DNA from: Oscillospiraceae bacterium
GTDB lineage: Bacteria; Bacillota; Clostridia; Oscillospirales; Ruminococcaceae
DNA: 64,000 nucleotides
Direction: 5' to 3'
Assembly: GCA_030533325.1 (NCBI GenBank)
Contig: JAUNJJ010000002.1
Coordinates: forward strand, 1-64,000
Below the pieces are notes generated by a model. That model had not been told where the DNA came from. It saw only the letters and a program-made list of their open reading frames with translations, and did not search any database. Position numbers and translations under genes: made by a program. Positions 1 to 9,917 of the stretch are shown here, one piece after another (positions within the stretch are counted from its first letter, which is position 1; every line of letters begins with the position of its first letter).

Positions 1-130
1 TCACTTTTTAGGTGAAACCGGAAAAACTTTTTAAAATACATAATTATGTGGTTTATAAGCTTTTTCTCAGGTCACGATGAATAATTCAGGTATACTAAAC
101 ATTTTACACTCAAATATTAACTATAATTTG

Positions 131-1150
131 TCAATCCTTATATCCGTTCGGATTCATCTGCTGCCATTTCCAGAGGTCACGGCACATGTCTTCAAGGGTT
201 TTCTCGGTTTTCCATCCAAGCATCTTCATGGCTTTGTCTGCGTTGGCGTAGCAGTTCGGAAGGTCTCCGTCACGCCTTGGGCCGTATACGTGATTCACAG
301 TGACTCCGTTTACCTTCTCAAATGTTTCAACGATTTCTGTAACGCTGTACGGATTGCCGGTTCCGAGGTTGAAGATTTCCACGCCTTTATTTTTCTGTGC
401 ATATTCCACTGCTTTTACGTGACCTTTGGCAAGATCTGTTACATGGATATAGTCACGCAGACATGTACCGTCCGGGGTATCGTAATCATTTCCGAATATT
501 GTGAGGTGGTCTCTGATTCCGATTGCGGTCTGGGCTGCGCATGGCATGAGGTTGTTTGGTATTCCCTGCGGGTCTTCGCCGATGAGGCCGGTTTCGTGGG
601 CGCCGATTGGGTTGAAGTAGCGGAGGATGATTACAGACATGGATTTGTCGGATTTGGCGGTATCCTCAAGGATTTGTTCCATCATTGCTTTGGTCCAGCC
701 GTATGGGTTGGTGCATGAGCCTTTTTTCATTTCTTCATTGTACGGAACAGGGTTTTCTTCGCCGTAGACTGTTGCGGATGATGAGAAAATTATGTTTTTT
801 ACATTGTATTTGTTCATGCATTCGAGTAATGATAACGTTGTATCGATATTGTTTCTGTAATACATCACAGGTTTTCCTATTGATTCGCCTACTGCTTTTA
901 ATCCGGCAAAATGAATTACTGTGCTGATATCATTTTCCTGAAATAAGGCTTCAAGTTTCTCTGTATCGCGAATATCAAGCTGGTAAAATTTCAGTTGATT
1001 ACCTGTAATCTGTTCTATTCGTGTAATTGATTTTGCACTGCTGTTCATAAGATTATCAGCAATAATCACTTCATATCCAGTATCCAAAAGTTCAACTGCT
1101 GTGTGCGAACCTATGAATCCGGCACCGCCGGCGAGTAGTATTTGTGACAT
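131..1150 (-). CDS. galE: UDP-glucose 4-epimerase
   Basis: Interconverts UDP-glucose and UDP-galactose in the cytoplasm, the last Leloir step and a source of UDP-Gal for polysaccharides. The 339-residue length is normal for GalE. The NAD-binding GGAGFIG motif is at residues 8-14, the catalytic Ser lies in the SSS at 123-125, and the Tyr-x-x-x-Lys pair is Y150/K154 in NPYGWTK. The start is preceded by AGAGGAAAG. It sits at the end of the polysaccharide locus but behind a terminator that follows ugd, so it may have its own promoter. The alpha-galactoside operon 22 kb away has galK and galT but no epimerase, so this gene probably serves both pathways. The family assignment is firm; the dual role is inference. 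Confidence 0.95.
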   Translation of the reverse strand: MSQILLAGGAGFIGSHTAVELLDTGYEVIIADNLMNSSAKSITRIEQITGNQLKFYQLDIRDTEKLEALFQENDISTVIHFAGLKAVGESIGKPVMYYRNNIDTTLSLLECMNKYNVKNIIFSSSATVYGEENPVPYNEEMKKGSCTNPYGWTKAMMEQILEDTAKSDKSMSVIILRYFNPIGAHETGLIGEDPQGIPNNLMPCAAQTAIGIRDHLTIFGNDYDTPDGTCLRDYIHVTDLAKGHVKAVEYAQKNKGVEIFNLGTGNPYSVTEIVETFEKVNGVTVNHVYGPRRDGDLPNCYANADKAMKMLGWKTEKTLEDMCRDLWKWQQMNPNGYKD

Positions 1151-1177
1151 ATCAACTTTCCTCTCATTTTATATAAA

Positions 1178-1213
1178 AAAAGCTTAAATCACTTTTGAAG
1201 ATTTAAGCTTTTT
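1178..1213 (-). terminator. Rho-independent terminator after ugd
   Basis: Read on the minus strand, an 11-bp stem (AAGCTTAAATC pairing with GATTTAAGCTT) with a short loop is followed by a run of seven T. It lies between the ugd stop and the galE start, so it should end or attenuate the long polysaccharide transcript before galE. Confidence 0.85.
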
Positions 1214-1225
1214 CATTCATTATGA

Positions 1226-2458
1226 TTAATCTCTTCTGTAAAGATCTCTTGTATATACCTTGTCCTGAATATCATCAAGACATGAATCATATCTGTTTGC
1301 TATAACCGCATCAGACATAGCCTTGAATTTCTCAAGGTCATTCACAACAACACTTCCGAAGAATGTATCTCCGTCCTTAAGTGTTGGCTCATAAATAATA
1401 ACTGTTGCACCCTTTGCTTTGATTCTCTTCATTACGCCCTGAATAGATGACTGACGGAAGTTATCTGAGTTTGACTTCATTGTAAGTCTGTATACACCAA
1501 CTGTAACAGATTTTTCCTTTGATGCATCATATGCGGAATTAGCTCCATATCCTCCGGCTATTTCAAGTACTCTGTCAGCTATGAAATCCTTACGTGTTCT
1601 GTTGCTTTCAACGATAGCTGTCATCATTTCCTGCGGTACATCTGCATAGTTTGCAAGAAGCTGCTTTGTATCCTTAGGGAGACAGTAACCGCCATAACCG
1701 AATGAAGGATTATTATAGTGACTTCCGATACGCGGGTCAAGGCATACACCGTCAATTATCTGCTGTGTGTCAAGTCCTTTCATTTCTGCATATGTATCAA
1801 GTTCATTGAAGTATGACACTCTGAGTGCAAGATATGTATTGGCAAAAAGCTTTACTGCTTCCGCTTCTGTAAATCCCATGATAAGTGTATCAATATTTTC
1901 CTTGATGGCGCCTTCCTGTAGAAGTCCGGCAAATGTTTCGGCTGCCTTTACAAGTCTTTCATTGTTCTTATCTGTTCCAACAATGATTCTTGAAGGATAC
2001 AGATTATCATAAAGAGCCTTTGATTCGCGAAGAAATTCAGGACTGAAAATGATATTCTCACAGTTGTATTTTTCTCTTACTGAAGCCGTATATCCTACTG
2101 GTATTGTTGACTTGATAACCATAATAGCATTTGGGTTATACTTCAAAACAAGTTCTATAACAGCTTCAACCGCTGACGTATCAAAAAAGTTCTTCTTACT
2201 GTCATAGTTTGTTGGTGCAGCAATTACAACAAAATCGGCATCTTTATATGCTGATTCTGCGTCAAGTGTTGCTGTAAGATTAAGTTCTTTTTCAGCAAGA
2301 TATTTCTCAATATATTCATCCTGAATTGGTGATTTACGGTTATTGATTAAATCAACCTTTTCCTGAATGATATCAACCGCTTTTACTTCATGGTTCTGCG
2401 ATAACAATGTTGCAATTGATAAACCTACGTAACCTGTGCCTGCTACTGCTATTTTCAT
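1226..2458 (-). CDS. ugd: UDP-glucose 6-dehydrogenase
   Basis: Oxidises UDP-glucose to UDP-glucuronate with two NAD+, supplying an acidic sugar for the polysaccharide. The 410 residues show the N-terminal GTGYVG dinucleotide motif (7-12), the central four-helix dimer region, and the catalytic-cysteine motif GGYCLPKD with C259. This is the short (about 390-410 residue) Ugd type. It lies 13 bp after the UDP-GlcA epimerase gene, so the pair probably acts in sequence to make UDP-GlcA and UDP-GalA. Codon use is ordinary and less AT-rich than the glycosyltransferase block upstream. Confidence 0.93.
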   Translation of the reverse strand: MKIAVAGTGYVGLSIATLLSQNHEVKAVDIIQEKVDLINNRKSPIQDEYIEKYLAEKELNLTATLDAESAYKDADFVVIAAPTNYDSKKNFFDTSAVEAVIELVLKYNPNAIMVIKSTIPVGYTASVREKYNCENIIFSPEFLRESKALYDNLYPSRIIVGTDKNNERLVKAAETFAGLLQEGAIKENIDTLIMGFTEAEAVKLFANTYLALRVSYFNELDTYAEMKGLDTQQIIDGVCLDPRIGSHYNNPSFGYGGYCLPKDTKQLLANYADVPQEMMTAIVESNRTRKDFIADRVLEIAGGYGANSAYDASKEKSVTVGVYRLTMKSNSDNFRQSSIQGVMKRIKAKGATVIIYEPTLKDGDTFFGSVVVNDLEKFKAMSDAVIANRYDSCLDDIQDKVYTRDLYRRD

Positions 2459-2471
2459 TATGTATTCTCCT

Positions 2472-3539
2472 TTATTTCATATAGAATTCTTTGTACCACT
2501 CCGCAAATTTTCTGAGTCCATCACGAAGGGATGTACTCGGCTTAAATCCAAAATCGCGTTCAAGTGCTGATGTATCTGCATATGTAACCGGAACATCACC
2601 CGGTTGCATTGGTACAAGTTTCTTATGTGCTTCAAAATCATAATCCGAAGGAAGCACACCTGCTCTTACAAGCTCTTCACTAAGAATCTGAACAAAGTCA
2701 AGAAGATTTTCAGGATTACTGTTGCCTATGTTATAAACTTTATACGGCGGAACCGGTAATCCGTCTTCTCCGGTTGATTTTTCAGGAGGGTTCATCATTA
2801 CTCGCTTTACACCTTCAACAATATCATCTATGTAGGTAAAATCACGTTTGCAGTTTCCATAGTTGAAGATTTCTATTGTTTTTCCTTCACGAAGTTTATT
2901 TGTAAATCCGAAATAAGCCATATCCGGACGGCCTGCAGGTCCATATACTGTGAAGAAACGAAGACCTGTTGATGGGATATTGTATAGTTTAGAATAAGCA
3001 TGAGCTAAAAGTTCGTTGCTCTTTTTTGTCGCAGCATAAAGTGATACAGGGTTGTCCACTTTATCATCAGTGCTGTATGGGACTTTTTTGTTACTACCAT
3101 AAACACTTGAAGAACTTGCATAAACAAGATGTTCAACAGGATGATTGCGACAGGCTTCAAGGATGTTGTAGAAACCTATAAGGTTTGATTCAATGTAAGC
3201 ATCCGGATTTGTTATTGAATAACGAACACCTGCCTGAGCTGCAAGATTAACTACAATTTCAGGATTATACTTATCAAAAATCTTATCAATGAGCACCTTG
3301 TCAGCAAGATTTCCCTTGATGAATGTCCACTTGCTGTTCAGCTTCGTCAATGCAAGCTTGTCAATCTCAGCAAGACGATATTCCTTAATAGAAACGTCAT
3401 AATAATCATTCAAACTGTCAAGACCAATTATATTTATCGACTTGTCTGTACTAAGTAGCTCCATTACAAGGTTACTGCCTATGAAACCTGCTGAACCGGT
3501 TATTAATATATTTTTCTGTTTTAAAGTTATTTGTTGCAT
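2472..3539 (-). CDS. UDP-glucuronate 4-epimerase-like NAD-dependent epimerase
   Basis: A short-chain sugar-nucleotide epimerase, probably converting UDP-GlcA to UDP-GalA. The 355 residues carry GSAGFIG at 15-21 for NAD binding, the SSSSVYG stretch near 142-148, and the catalytic Y168/K172 pair in YAATKKSNE. The [12 protein letters not shown] segment is typical of the GAE/LspL/Cap1J group. It is directly upstream of ugd in the transcript, which supports a uronic-acid role. The alternatives are other extended-SDR enzymes such as UDP-GlcNAc C4 epimerases, which normally lack this context. Confidence 0.85.
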   Translation of the reverse strand: MQQITLKQKNILITGSAGFIGSNLVMELLSTDKSINIIGLDSLNDYYDVSIKEYRLAEIDKLALTKLNSKWTFIKGNLADKVLIDKIFDKYNPEIVVNLAAQAGVRYSITNPDAYIESNLIGFYNILEACRNHPVEHLVYASSSSVYGSNKKVPYSTDDKVDNPVSLYAATKKSNELLAHAYSKLYNIPSTGLRFFTVYGPAGRPDMAYFGFTNKLREGKTIEIFNYGNCKRDFTYIDDIVEGVKRVMMNPPEKSTGEDGLPVPPYKVYNIGNSNPENLLDFVQILSEELVRAGVLPSDYDFEAHKKLVPMQPGDVPVTYADTSALERDFGFKPSTSLRDGLRKFAEWYKEFYMK

Positions 3540-3580
3540 ATACTAAACCTCCTACAATAAAACAATATCCAAACTGTATA

Positions 3581-3691
3581 TTATAGTGAATATAATTTAT
3601 TTATATTTTCAAAAAATTATTCTACAGATTCACTTGCATAAAACTGCTTTGTAATAAATCTAAATCAAATTTATTTATGCGTTCACTATAA
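3581..3691. repeat. Short inverted-repeat element with TTATAGTGAA ends
   Basis: This 111-bp AT-rich intergenic segment begins with TTATAGTGAA and ends with its exact reverse complement TTCACTATAA. Each end is followed inward by a (T)AATTTATTTAT-like stretch. The same ends occur on the larger hairpin-rich element at 21903-22061. It separates the flippase gene from the UDP-GlcA epimerase gene. It is probably a small non-autonomous repeat (MITE-like) family; I cannot count genomic copies here. Confidence 0.5.
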
Positions 3692-3716
3692 ACATTGTCA
3701 GGCAAAAGAGATGAAA

Positions 3717-5222
3717 CTACCTTTTTAATTTTCCAAAAACAACCTTAACCATATCATTAAAAAGATTTCTGTACAGAAAATAATGAACCATCGTAGTAAA
3801 AAATACCACAGCCAACAAAATTAAAGTTGCTATACCAGTCCATTGAAAATAATTATTTAATTCGATAACTTGTATTAATTTTACTCCAACAATACCATTG
3901 AACATTATACAAAGCAATGTTATTGAAATTCGCTTCCAAAATGTAATTATATTAACATAAATCACTTGATTATAAACATAATAAGCAAACACAATAGTTC
4001 GGTAAAACATAGCAATTAATGTTCCAGCTACAATCCCAATTAAACCAAATAATTTTACCATTACAACTGAACAAATTATATTTAGCAAAGCTTCAATGTA
4101 GGAATATTTCTTTGTTTCAGAAAAAGCACCAACAGCTTGAACCATGTAAGTGTAAGCTAACCTCAAACAAAAGAATAACTCTGCTAAACTAGCAACAACT
4201 GCAAATACAAAACGAGAATAATTTACATCTGAAACCCCAGTTGTATATATTTTTACAAATGGTACAATCAGTATAATTAAACATGAAAAAGCAATTATAC
4301 ATATAATATTAAGTACAAATTCAAAAAGTTGAAATCTATTTTTTAGCTTATCTTTATTCATCTCCGCTTTTAAATTTCCAAGAGCAGATTCAACCCCTGC
4401 TGAAACTCTTGAAATCACTTTCTTTACACCATTGATCACCAAATAATACACTGTATAAACAGATACTTCTTTCATATCAAGAAATAAAGATGCTATTATT
4501 ACGTCAGTATTTGTATTAACGAAATTAGCTATTTGCATTCCAAAGGCATCCCACCTTTTTGAAATACTTTCCCAATCAGGCTTCGCCTTTCTATCAAGTT
4601 TATATTTTTTATTGACATAATAATTTAGGAAAATCGGAGTACTGCAATAAACAACTGCACTACACAATTTCACACCATGAATCGACATTCCCATTTTCAT
4701 ACAGATTACAGATATAATCGTATTAAATAAAGTGTTTATAATTGTTATAATTGAGATAATGTAATATTTCTGATCTGCCTCAAGCAACAACTGATTTCCA
4801 AGACCAAAATAGTACTGAAAAAAGGTTCCTAAACTAATAATTAGGACAAGAGAAGCTGTAAACCCCCATGTAAAGCTTTCTTTCATACACAAGGGATAAA
4901 TACAAGCGAATATTACAATTCCCAAAACAAAAATCATTGCAACTTTACGCAAAAATTTCATAGTGGCCGCCATGATACCACTTACTTTGTTTTTATCATT
5001 GTTATGTAAAGGACTATAAAGCGCTGCCTTAGTAGCCATACCTATGCCAGATTTTAATAATGCTATACAGCCAATAAACTGTGTGACTGTAGCAACAATT
5101 CCATTATAATTCGAGCCAAAACACAACAATATCATGCGTGGTAAGACAAAACCACATACGATAGCAACTAATTCTTCTATCAAGCCAACTGCTGCACTTA
5201 TGTATATATTTTTTGTTCGCAT
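3717..5222 (-). CDS. Wzx-type polysaccharide flippase
   Basis: A 501-residue polytopic membrane protein of the MOP/polysaccharide-transporter superfamily, expected to flip undecaprenyl-linked repeat units across the membrane. Roughly 12-14 hydrophobic segments are spread along the whole length. The N-terminus is RTKNIYISAAVGLIEELVAI, followed by FVLPRMIL, as in PST family members. It lies 10 bp downstream of a GT4 gene and upstream of the uronate genes, in the AT-rich serotype-like centre of the locus. No enzymatic motif is expected. Substrate specificity cannot be read from the sequence. Confidence 0.88.
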   Translation of the reverse strand: MRTKNIYISAAVGLIEELVAIVCGFVLPRMILLCFGSNYNGIVATVTQFIGCIALLKSGIGMATKAALYSPLHNNDKNKVSGIMAATMKFLRKVAMIFVLGIVIFACIYPLCMKESFTWGFTASLVLIISLGTFFQYYFGLGNQLLLEADQKYYIISIITIINTLFNTIISVICMKMGMSIHGVKLCSAVVYCSTPIFLNYYVNKKYKLDRKAKPDWESISKRWDAFGMQIANFVNTNTDVIIASLFLDMKEVSVYTVYYLVINGVKKVISRVSAGVESALGNLKAEMNKDKLKNRFQLFEFVLNIICIIAFSCLIILIVPFVKIYTTGVSDVNYSRFVFAVVASLAELFFCLRLAYTYMVQAVGAFSETKKYSYIEALLNIICSVVMVKLFGLIGIVAGTLIAMFYRTIVFAYYVYNQVIYVNIITFWKRISITLLCIMFNGIVGVKLIQVIELNNYFQWTGIATLILLAVVFFTTMVHYFLYRNLFNDMVKVVFGKLKR

Positions 5223-5231
5223 TTTTCCATC

Positions 5232-6371
5232 CTATTTTTTAAGTATTTCCTGATATAATTGGTATATTTGTTTTGCATTATTCTCTGAAGTAAATATCTG
5301 CGATGCTGCCTCCCTTCCATTCTTAGCGATTTCACTTGAAATTCTCTTATTCAGCAGGATAAACTTAACCACACTTGAAAGATTCTTCTCATCTTCGTTA
5401 AACAAATATCCATCTACACCATCATTTATTAGTTCACTTGTTCCTCCACTATCAAAGCCTACAACCAGTGCTCCAGCCATTTTTGCTTCAACTGTAACCC
5501 TCCCGAATGCTTCAAACTTGGAATAAACAACCGCAATATCCGTTTCAGCCCAGAGCTGCGCCATATCTTTAACAAACCCTAAGAATCTAACTTGTGAATC
5601 TGTTAAACCACTACTATCTCTTAAATCTATAAGTTTTTTCGTCTCATAATCGTTTCCGATTCCAGCGAATTGCAAAACGACATTGGAGTTTTCTTTAAGA
5701 ATTGGTAATAGTTCCTTTAAACACATAAATTGACCTTTTTCTCTTGTAATGCGTCCAGCCATTGTAATAATTATCTTTTCTCCATTCAATACTATATGAT
5801 CTTTATTGTAGAACAGATTTTTGTCTATACCGTTATAGATACATCTTATCTTTTGTTCTCCAACAACTTTTTGATACTTAGTCTTTACACACTTTGAGAT
5901 AGCAATTAAACAAGTTGCCTCATTCATAAGCGAATGAGCCTGTTTCTTACTCCAAAATCTTCCATTCAAATCTTCTTCCATCATTTCACGAATATGCCAG
6001 ACAAAAAATTTTCTGCATCCTATAGCAGCCTGCGCACCAGTGTATGTCGTCAATGCGTTTATATGAACAAGATCTGGATTTTCCTTTTTAATGATTTTTT
6101 TGTATTGAAAATAGCAAGGAATGTTTAACAACCCTTTTATTATGCGGTAAGCGACAACTTTTATGATAGAATCATCTTTACCGACCATCCATGACCATGC
6201 GTTTACTACATAATGTTCTTTTCCCATTTCATTGAGAAGTTGATCTGTATTTCCTTTATGTACTACTGGAACAACTTCAATTCCCAGTTTTTCTTCTTCT
6301 TCAATAAGTTTAGCTAAAGAAAAACTTGCTCCTGTAGCCTGAGCCTCACTTCCAATATATAATACTTTCAC
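5232..6371 (-). CDS. GT4 family glycosyltransferase
   Basis: A cytoplasmic GT-B glycosyltransferase of 379 residues adding one sugar to the lipid-linked repeat unit. The N-terminal acceptor domain starts KVLYIGSEAQATGAS. The C-terminal donor domain shows MAGRITREKGQ and an E-x7-E signature region around KFEAFGRVTVEAKMAG, characteristic of family GT4. Translation appears to start at GTG, placed 6 bp after AAAGGAG. Upstream is a 410-bp gap with no intact gene. The donor and acceptor sugars cannot be inferred. Confidence 0.88.
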   Translation of the reverse strand: MKVLYIGSEAQATGASFSLAKLIEEEEKLGIEVVPVVHKGNTDQLLNEMGKEHYVVNAWSWMVGKDDSIIKVVAYRIIKGLLNIPCYFQYKKIIKKENPDLVHINALTTYTGAQAAIGCRKFFVWHIREMMEEDLNGRFWSKKQAHSLMNEATCLIAISKCVKTKYQKVVGEQKIRCIYNGIDKNLFYNKDHIVLNGEKIIITMAGRITREKGQFMCLKELLPILKENSNVVLQFAGIGNDYETKKLIDLRDSSGLTDSQVRFLGFVKDMAQLWAETDIAVVYSKFEAFGRVTVEAKMAGALVVGFDSGGTSELINDGVDGYLFNEDEKNLSSVVKFILLNKRISSEIAKNGREAASQIFTSENNAKQIYQLYQEILKK

Positions 6372-6479
6372 TCTTATCTCCTTTAAAATAATAAAATTGG
6401 TAATTTTTTAAATTAATAATCTACTTTTTGTTGAAAACTTAACACTGCAAATGTAAGTCACAATCTATTGTTCTCCTAT

Positions 6480-6699
6480 AAGTTCCAAAAAACACTTATA
6501 GAACAGACATGAAAACAATGCAATAATTGCTCTTCTTCACTCTTGGTAGATGAATTCAACAAAGCTATATACGTTATCTTCATTCATACCGCTAAAGCCA
6601 CGTTATATTTGCATTAAATTTGGTATGCTAATTGCCATTGCAAAAATCGGATACTTCTCTGATATAAATCCACACTCAATTGATTCCACTGTCAAATGA
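6480..6699 (-). pseudogene. Probable decayed C-terminal scrap of an M20 aminoacyl-histidine dipeptidase
   Basis: The 410-bp gap between the polymerase and GT4 genes holds no intact gene. On the minus strand at 6604-6699 one frame reads ESIECGFISEKYP, resembling the LECGxFSEKxP segment near the C-terminus of PepD-type M20 peptidases. A shifted frame further on (about 6500-6560) reads LNSSTKSEEEQLLHCF, resembling the LxIASTxRxxELLL end of that family. Stops and shifts interrupt it. A separate short open stretch at 6723-6797 is not recognised. I treat the fragment as a plausible relic of a gene displaced when the polysaccharide locus was rearranged. Confidence 0.35.
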
Positions 6700-6783
6700 A
6701 ACGTAGAATAGATGCAGTTTATCTATTTCACCATCGCCTCAAGACACTCAAGAACCCCAATATTACATGGATCTACCTTAACT

Positions 6784-7926
6784 TTAGCCGCTAACATAAG
6801 GTACAATCTCCCACGGATTAACCTTTAGTGTATAACTATAAAAGGATAGAAGTCCTAAAAAAGTAATTGCTTGTACAAATATTCTCAAGTTATTATCTTT
6901 TTTATTTTGTAATAGATTTGGAAACAACACTGTAAAGAAAAACAAATTATATGTTTGAGCAACTCTGGTGAACATTGGAATCGATTGTAATGGTAATGCA
7001 AGTAAAAAAGCCCATTCAATAACATTATCTATAAAGTTTTCTTTAGTTGTTTCTATTACTGCAGTATCCTTGATTAGATTTATCGAAGAATCAGTTTCAA
7101 TAGAAAAATTGTATAAAGTCATTTTGTTTTCAGATTTAAACTTTGATAGAAAGTATACAACTATATACAAAAAAACAAATATTATCTGCATGAAATTGAA
7201 CGACATACTTAAACTTCCATATATATCTTTTCCTACGAAAGCTAATAACTTACTAAAAAAAACTGAATTCAATATAGGGTATATCAATGTAATAACTACA
7301 GAAGCGAACATAACTACTGGAATTGTTTTTTTTTCTATTTTGTAATTTGACAAAATTATTACTAATACAAAAATTATTGCAGTTCTATGAAATAAAATAG
7401 ATAGGAATAATATTAATATAGATTTTATATATTTTCTATTTGCAATGCATGGAACTATCCAAATTAATATGGACATTGCTAAACTTTGTCGCAAAATACA
7501 AAAAAAATAACTATATATACCTAATCCTACAAATAAGCAAAAACTAAAAGCAGGATCTTTTGAATATTTATATATGAAAGTGCTAATACTAATAACACAT
7601 ATAAATGCTACAATTACCTCAAAGCCATGAAAATCAAGCATAAAAATATTTTTACATATCCAATTCAGCCATACATATCCACTTTCATTTCCATATATTA
7701 AATCTGATGATATAAAAAATCTTGATGTAGTTAATATTCTTTTAAATGATAAATTTCCATAATATTCATAATAAAACTTATACCTTGATACATCAACCCC
7801 TAATTCCTCGTATCTAAAAGCAAGTATACAAAACAATTGTAAAGCAACAAACACTGTTATCGTTTTTTTGTTTGAAAACAATTTGTATACTGGTATTAAT
7901 AAAAAACTTAATATATAAATGCCCAT
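6784..7926 (-). CDS. Wzy/EpsG-type polysaccharide polymerase
   Basis: A very hydrophobic protein of 380 residues with about 10 predicted membrane segments, consistent with an EpsG/Wzy polymerase joining repeat units at the outer face of the membrane. The early RYEELGVDVSRYKFYYEYY segment resembles the FRxxxxGxDxxxYxxxF motif of the EpsG family. I chose the ATG at 7926, with AGGA 8 bp upstream, over a TTG two codons earlier. The gene is strongly AT-rich. It is the only polymerase candidate in the locus. Confidence 0.8.
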   Translation of the reverse strand: MGIYILSFLLIPVYKLFSNKKTITVFVALQLFCILAFRYEELGVDVSRYKFYYEYYGNLSFKRILTTSRFFISSDLIYGNESGYVWLNWICKNIFMLDFHGFEVIVAFICVISISTFIYKYSKDPAFSFCLFVGLGIYSYFFCILRQSLAMSILIWIVPCIANRKYIKSILILFLSILFHRTAIIFVLVIILSNYKIEKKTIPVVMFASVVITLIYPILNSVFFSKLLAFVGKDIYGSLSMSFNFMQIIFVFLYIVVYFLSKFKSENKMTLYNFSIETDSSINLIKDTAVIETTKENFIDNVIEWAFLLALPLQSIPMFTRVAQTYNLFFFTVLFPNLLQNKKDNNLRIFVQAITFLGLLSFYSYTLKVNPWEIVPYVSG

Positions 7927-8096
7927 ATTCAAAATCCTATTATATTAATTCTTGTATATATTTGTTATTTAATCCATTTCATTAATTATGCAAAATTCTA
8001 AGATTCCAATCAAATCAGCACATTTTTTCTATCATATAATTTTTTTATTGAAAGTAACTTACTCAATTCAACTGCAGAACAGTTTAATGACATTTT

Positions 8097-8740
8097 TTAT
8101 ATTGAATATTCTTTACATAGTTCAATTAAAAACTTATGATTTCTTGCGGACGAAATGCACCTATATGTAAAACAACTTCTTAATCATAATCTATTCCTAA
8201 CTCTTCACGAATTTCTTTTACTAAATGAGGAGAAAACAGGTGCTTATTTACATCCAAGCCATTATTAATAACTGTAAAACTTGCCCTTTCACCAAGCATC
8301 CATTTACCAGTCATATCATAAACAACAATTAAAGATACTTTTTCTTTTGGAAGAAAAAACAATTTATCTTGTGTAATGTTTGAGATTTTATACTTTCTAA
8401 GCATTCTGCATTATGGCTATGGATAACTACTCTATTTTTTAATTTCAACGCTCCTAAACATAGTGTAATATTAATGATTTTAAGCGAAATATACGATGTA
8501 TATTTTTCAATAAGCAATTTTCAACTCTTTAGTATTCCTACAAATATATTTTTTTCTACTTGTAATAGAAAAAAAATCACCCCCTAATGCACTTAGCGCA
8601 TCATAAAAACATGGCTTTTGATTATCATACATTAAAATATTAAAGTGATATTTTGTTCTATCAACATAAGTTGATATCTTTAATATATGTGTCTCAATAC
8701 CGCCTAAATCACTACTCAATCTTATATGAAACACTTTCAT
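8097..8740 (-). pseudogene. Broken GT4 glycosyltransferase
   Basis: The remains of a glycosyltransferase run through three frames. Its start at 8740 has a good AAGGAGAA site. The first frame reads MKVFHIRLSSDLGGIETHIL and stops at 8507. A second frame resumes with GALKLKNRVVIHSHNAE. A third reads TGKWMLGERASFTVINNGLD to a stop at 8180. Past that stop the same frame gives EVVLHIGAFRPQ, then after one more shift NHKFLIELCKEYS to about 8097. These match consecutive blocks of GT4 enzymes and resemble the intact gene at 9918-11027. At least three frameshifts and one nonsense codon make it non-functional, and the C-terminal half of the donor domain is lost. Confidence 0.88.
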
Positions 8741-8837
8741 TACAAATTTCTCCTTAATACCATTTATAAAATCATTAGCATATGAATAAATGATTGACAT
8801 ATTATTCTTCTCACTAAAATGACACTTTAATTTTAAC

Positions 8838-9902
8838 CTACTTTTGTAAACATGTTCTCAAACCTATATCTATTAATTTTAACATCTTAGCAAGAACTAT
8901 CATTATTATCACTTCCATAAATACTATTAAAAATGGAAATTTTAGAACATAAGTAAATGGTTGAATACTTTCTAATATGAATACAGAGCTTGAAAGCCAA
9001 ATATATAAACTATTCTCACCTATTGATATTAAGATTTTTCTAATTTTGCTAAAATTATTTATATATCTTAATATGTACAATATAGAATAAATCTCAAATA
9101 ATATCCAAAAAGACGATAATCCAGAATCAATCATAAATATAAATTTTAAGCAATACTTTCCAATGTAGATTATTCCCAACATTAATATTGGTATAACTGA
9201 TTTAATTTTTTTATTTTCTAAAAAACTATCAAATTTTATATAGATTGAATCAACCAGCGAGAAATACCCAATCATCCAACAAGGCATCATTGTATTATAT
9301 GATTGAATTATACTTAGCAAACTTTCATTTACCAAGTTAAAAAACATTAGCTTTCTTGCTAGTATTCTCAAACAAAAAAAGAAAAGTATCACAGAAGCAT
9401 AACGTATTTTCCAATTTTTAATCAAAAGGAATTGTCTTCCAACAAAATCAAATGATAAAATTGCAAAAACATAAAATATAATATACCAATTGAATTTAGA
9501 GATATTAGAAGAGATTCCAAAAACTGTTTTCACAATTTCACCAGTTGAAATGCTACTAACCGTATCGTTTATTATTAAATCATTAATTACATGAAAAGGA
9601 AAATTAACAGTAAATAGGACAACCCAGTAACTAATATATAAAGATTGAATTTTTTTAATCTTATCTTTAAAATTTATACGCTTTAACGCACATGCATATC
9701 CAGTTACAAATGCAAAAATAGCACTACTATCATGCAATACTTCAGCAATTATGTGGGAAAACAATTGATTATTTACTTTTAAATCATAAATACATACAGA
9801 TTCATCAATCCATTTAACTTTAAATGTATGTACCATTATCATCAATATTACTGCAACACCCTTTAATACTTTCGATTCATCTTTGTTTATATATGATTTC
9901 AT
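8838..9902 (-). CDS. Acyltransferase 3 family membrane protein
   Basis: A 354-residue protein with about ten hydrophobic segments. Its opening KDESKVLKGVAVILMIMVHTF resembles the KxLxxxRxxAxxxVVxxH start of acyltransferase-3 (OafA/NolX) enzymes, with the conserved His in the first membrane helix. Such proteins O-acetylate or otherwise O-acylate surface sugars using cytoplasmic acyl-CoA. Its place among the glycosyltransferases suggests it decorates this polysaccharide. The usual Arg is not obvious, so a divergent family member is likely. Confidence 0.75.
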   Translation of the reverse strand: MKSYINKDESKVLKGVAVILMIMVHTFKVKWIDESVCIYDLKVNNQLFSHIIAEVLHDSSAIFAFVTGYACALKRINFKDKIKKIQSLYISYWVVLFTVNFPFHVINDLIINDTVSSISTGEIVKTVFGISSNISKFNWYIIFYVFAILSFDFVGRQFLLIKNWKIRYASVILFFFCLRILARKLMFFNLVNESLLSIIQSYNTMMPCWMIGYFSLVDSIYIKFDSFLENKKIKSVIPILMLGIIYIGKYCLKFIFMIDSGLSSFWILFEIYSILYILRYINNFSKIRKILISIGENSLYIWLSSSVFILESIQPFTYVLKFPFLIVFMEVIIMIVLAKMLKLIDIGLRTCLQK

Positions 9903-9917
9903 TAATCCTCCATCAAA

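Noticed and set aside
77..718. A 213-codon open frame on the plus strand
   Set aside because: It is antisense to galE, with an unlikely composition and no motif.
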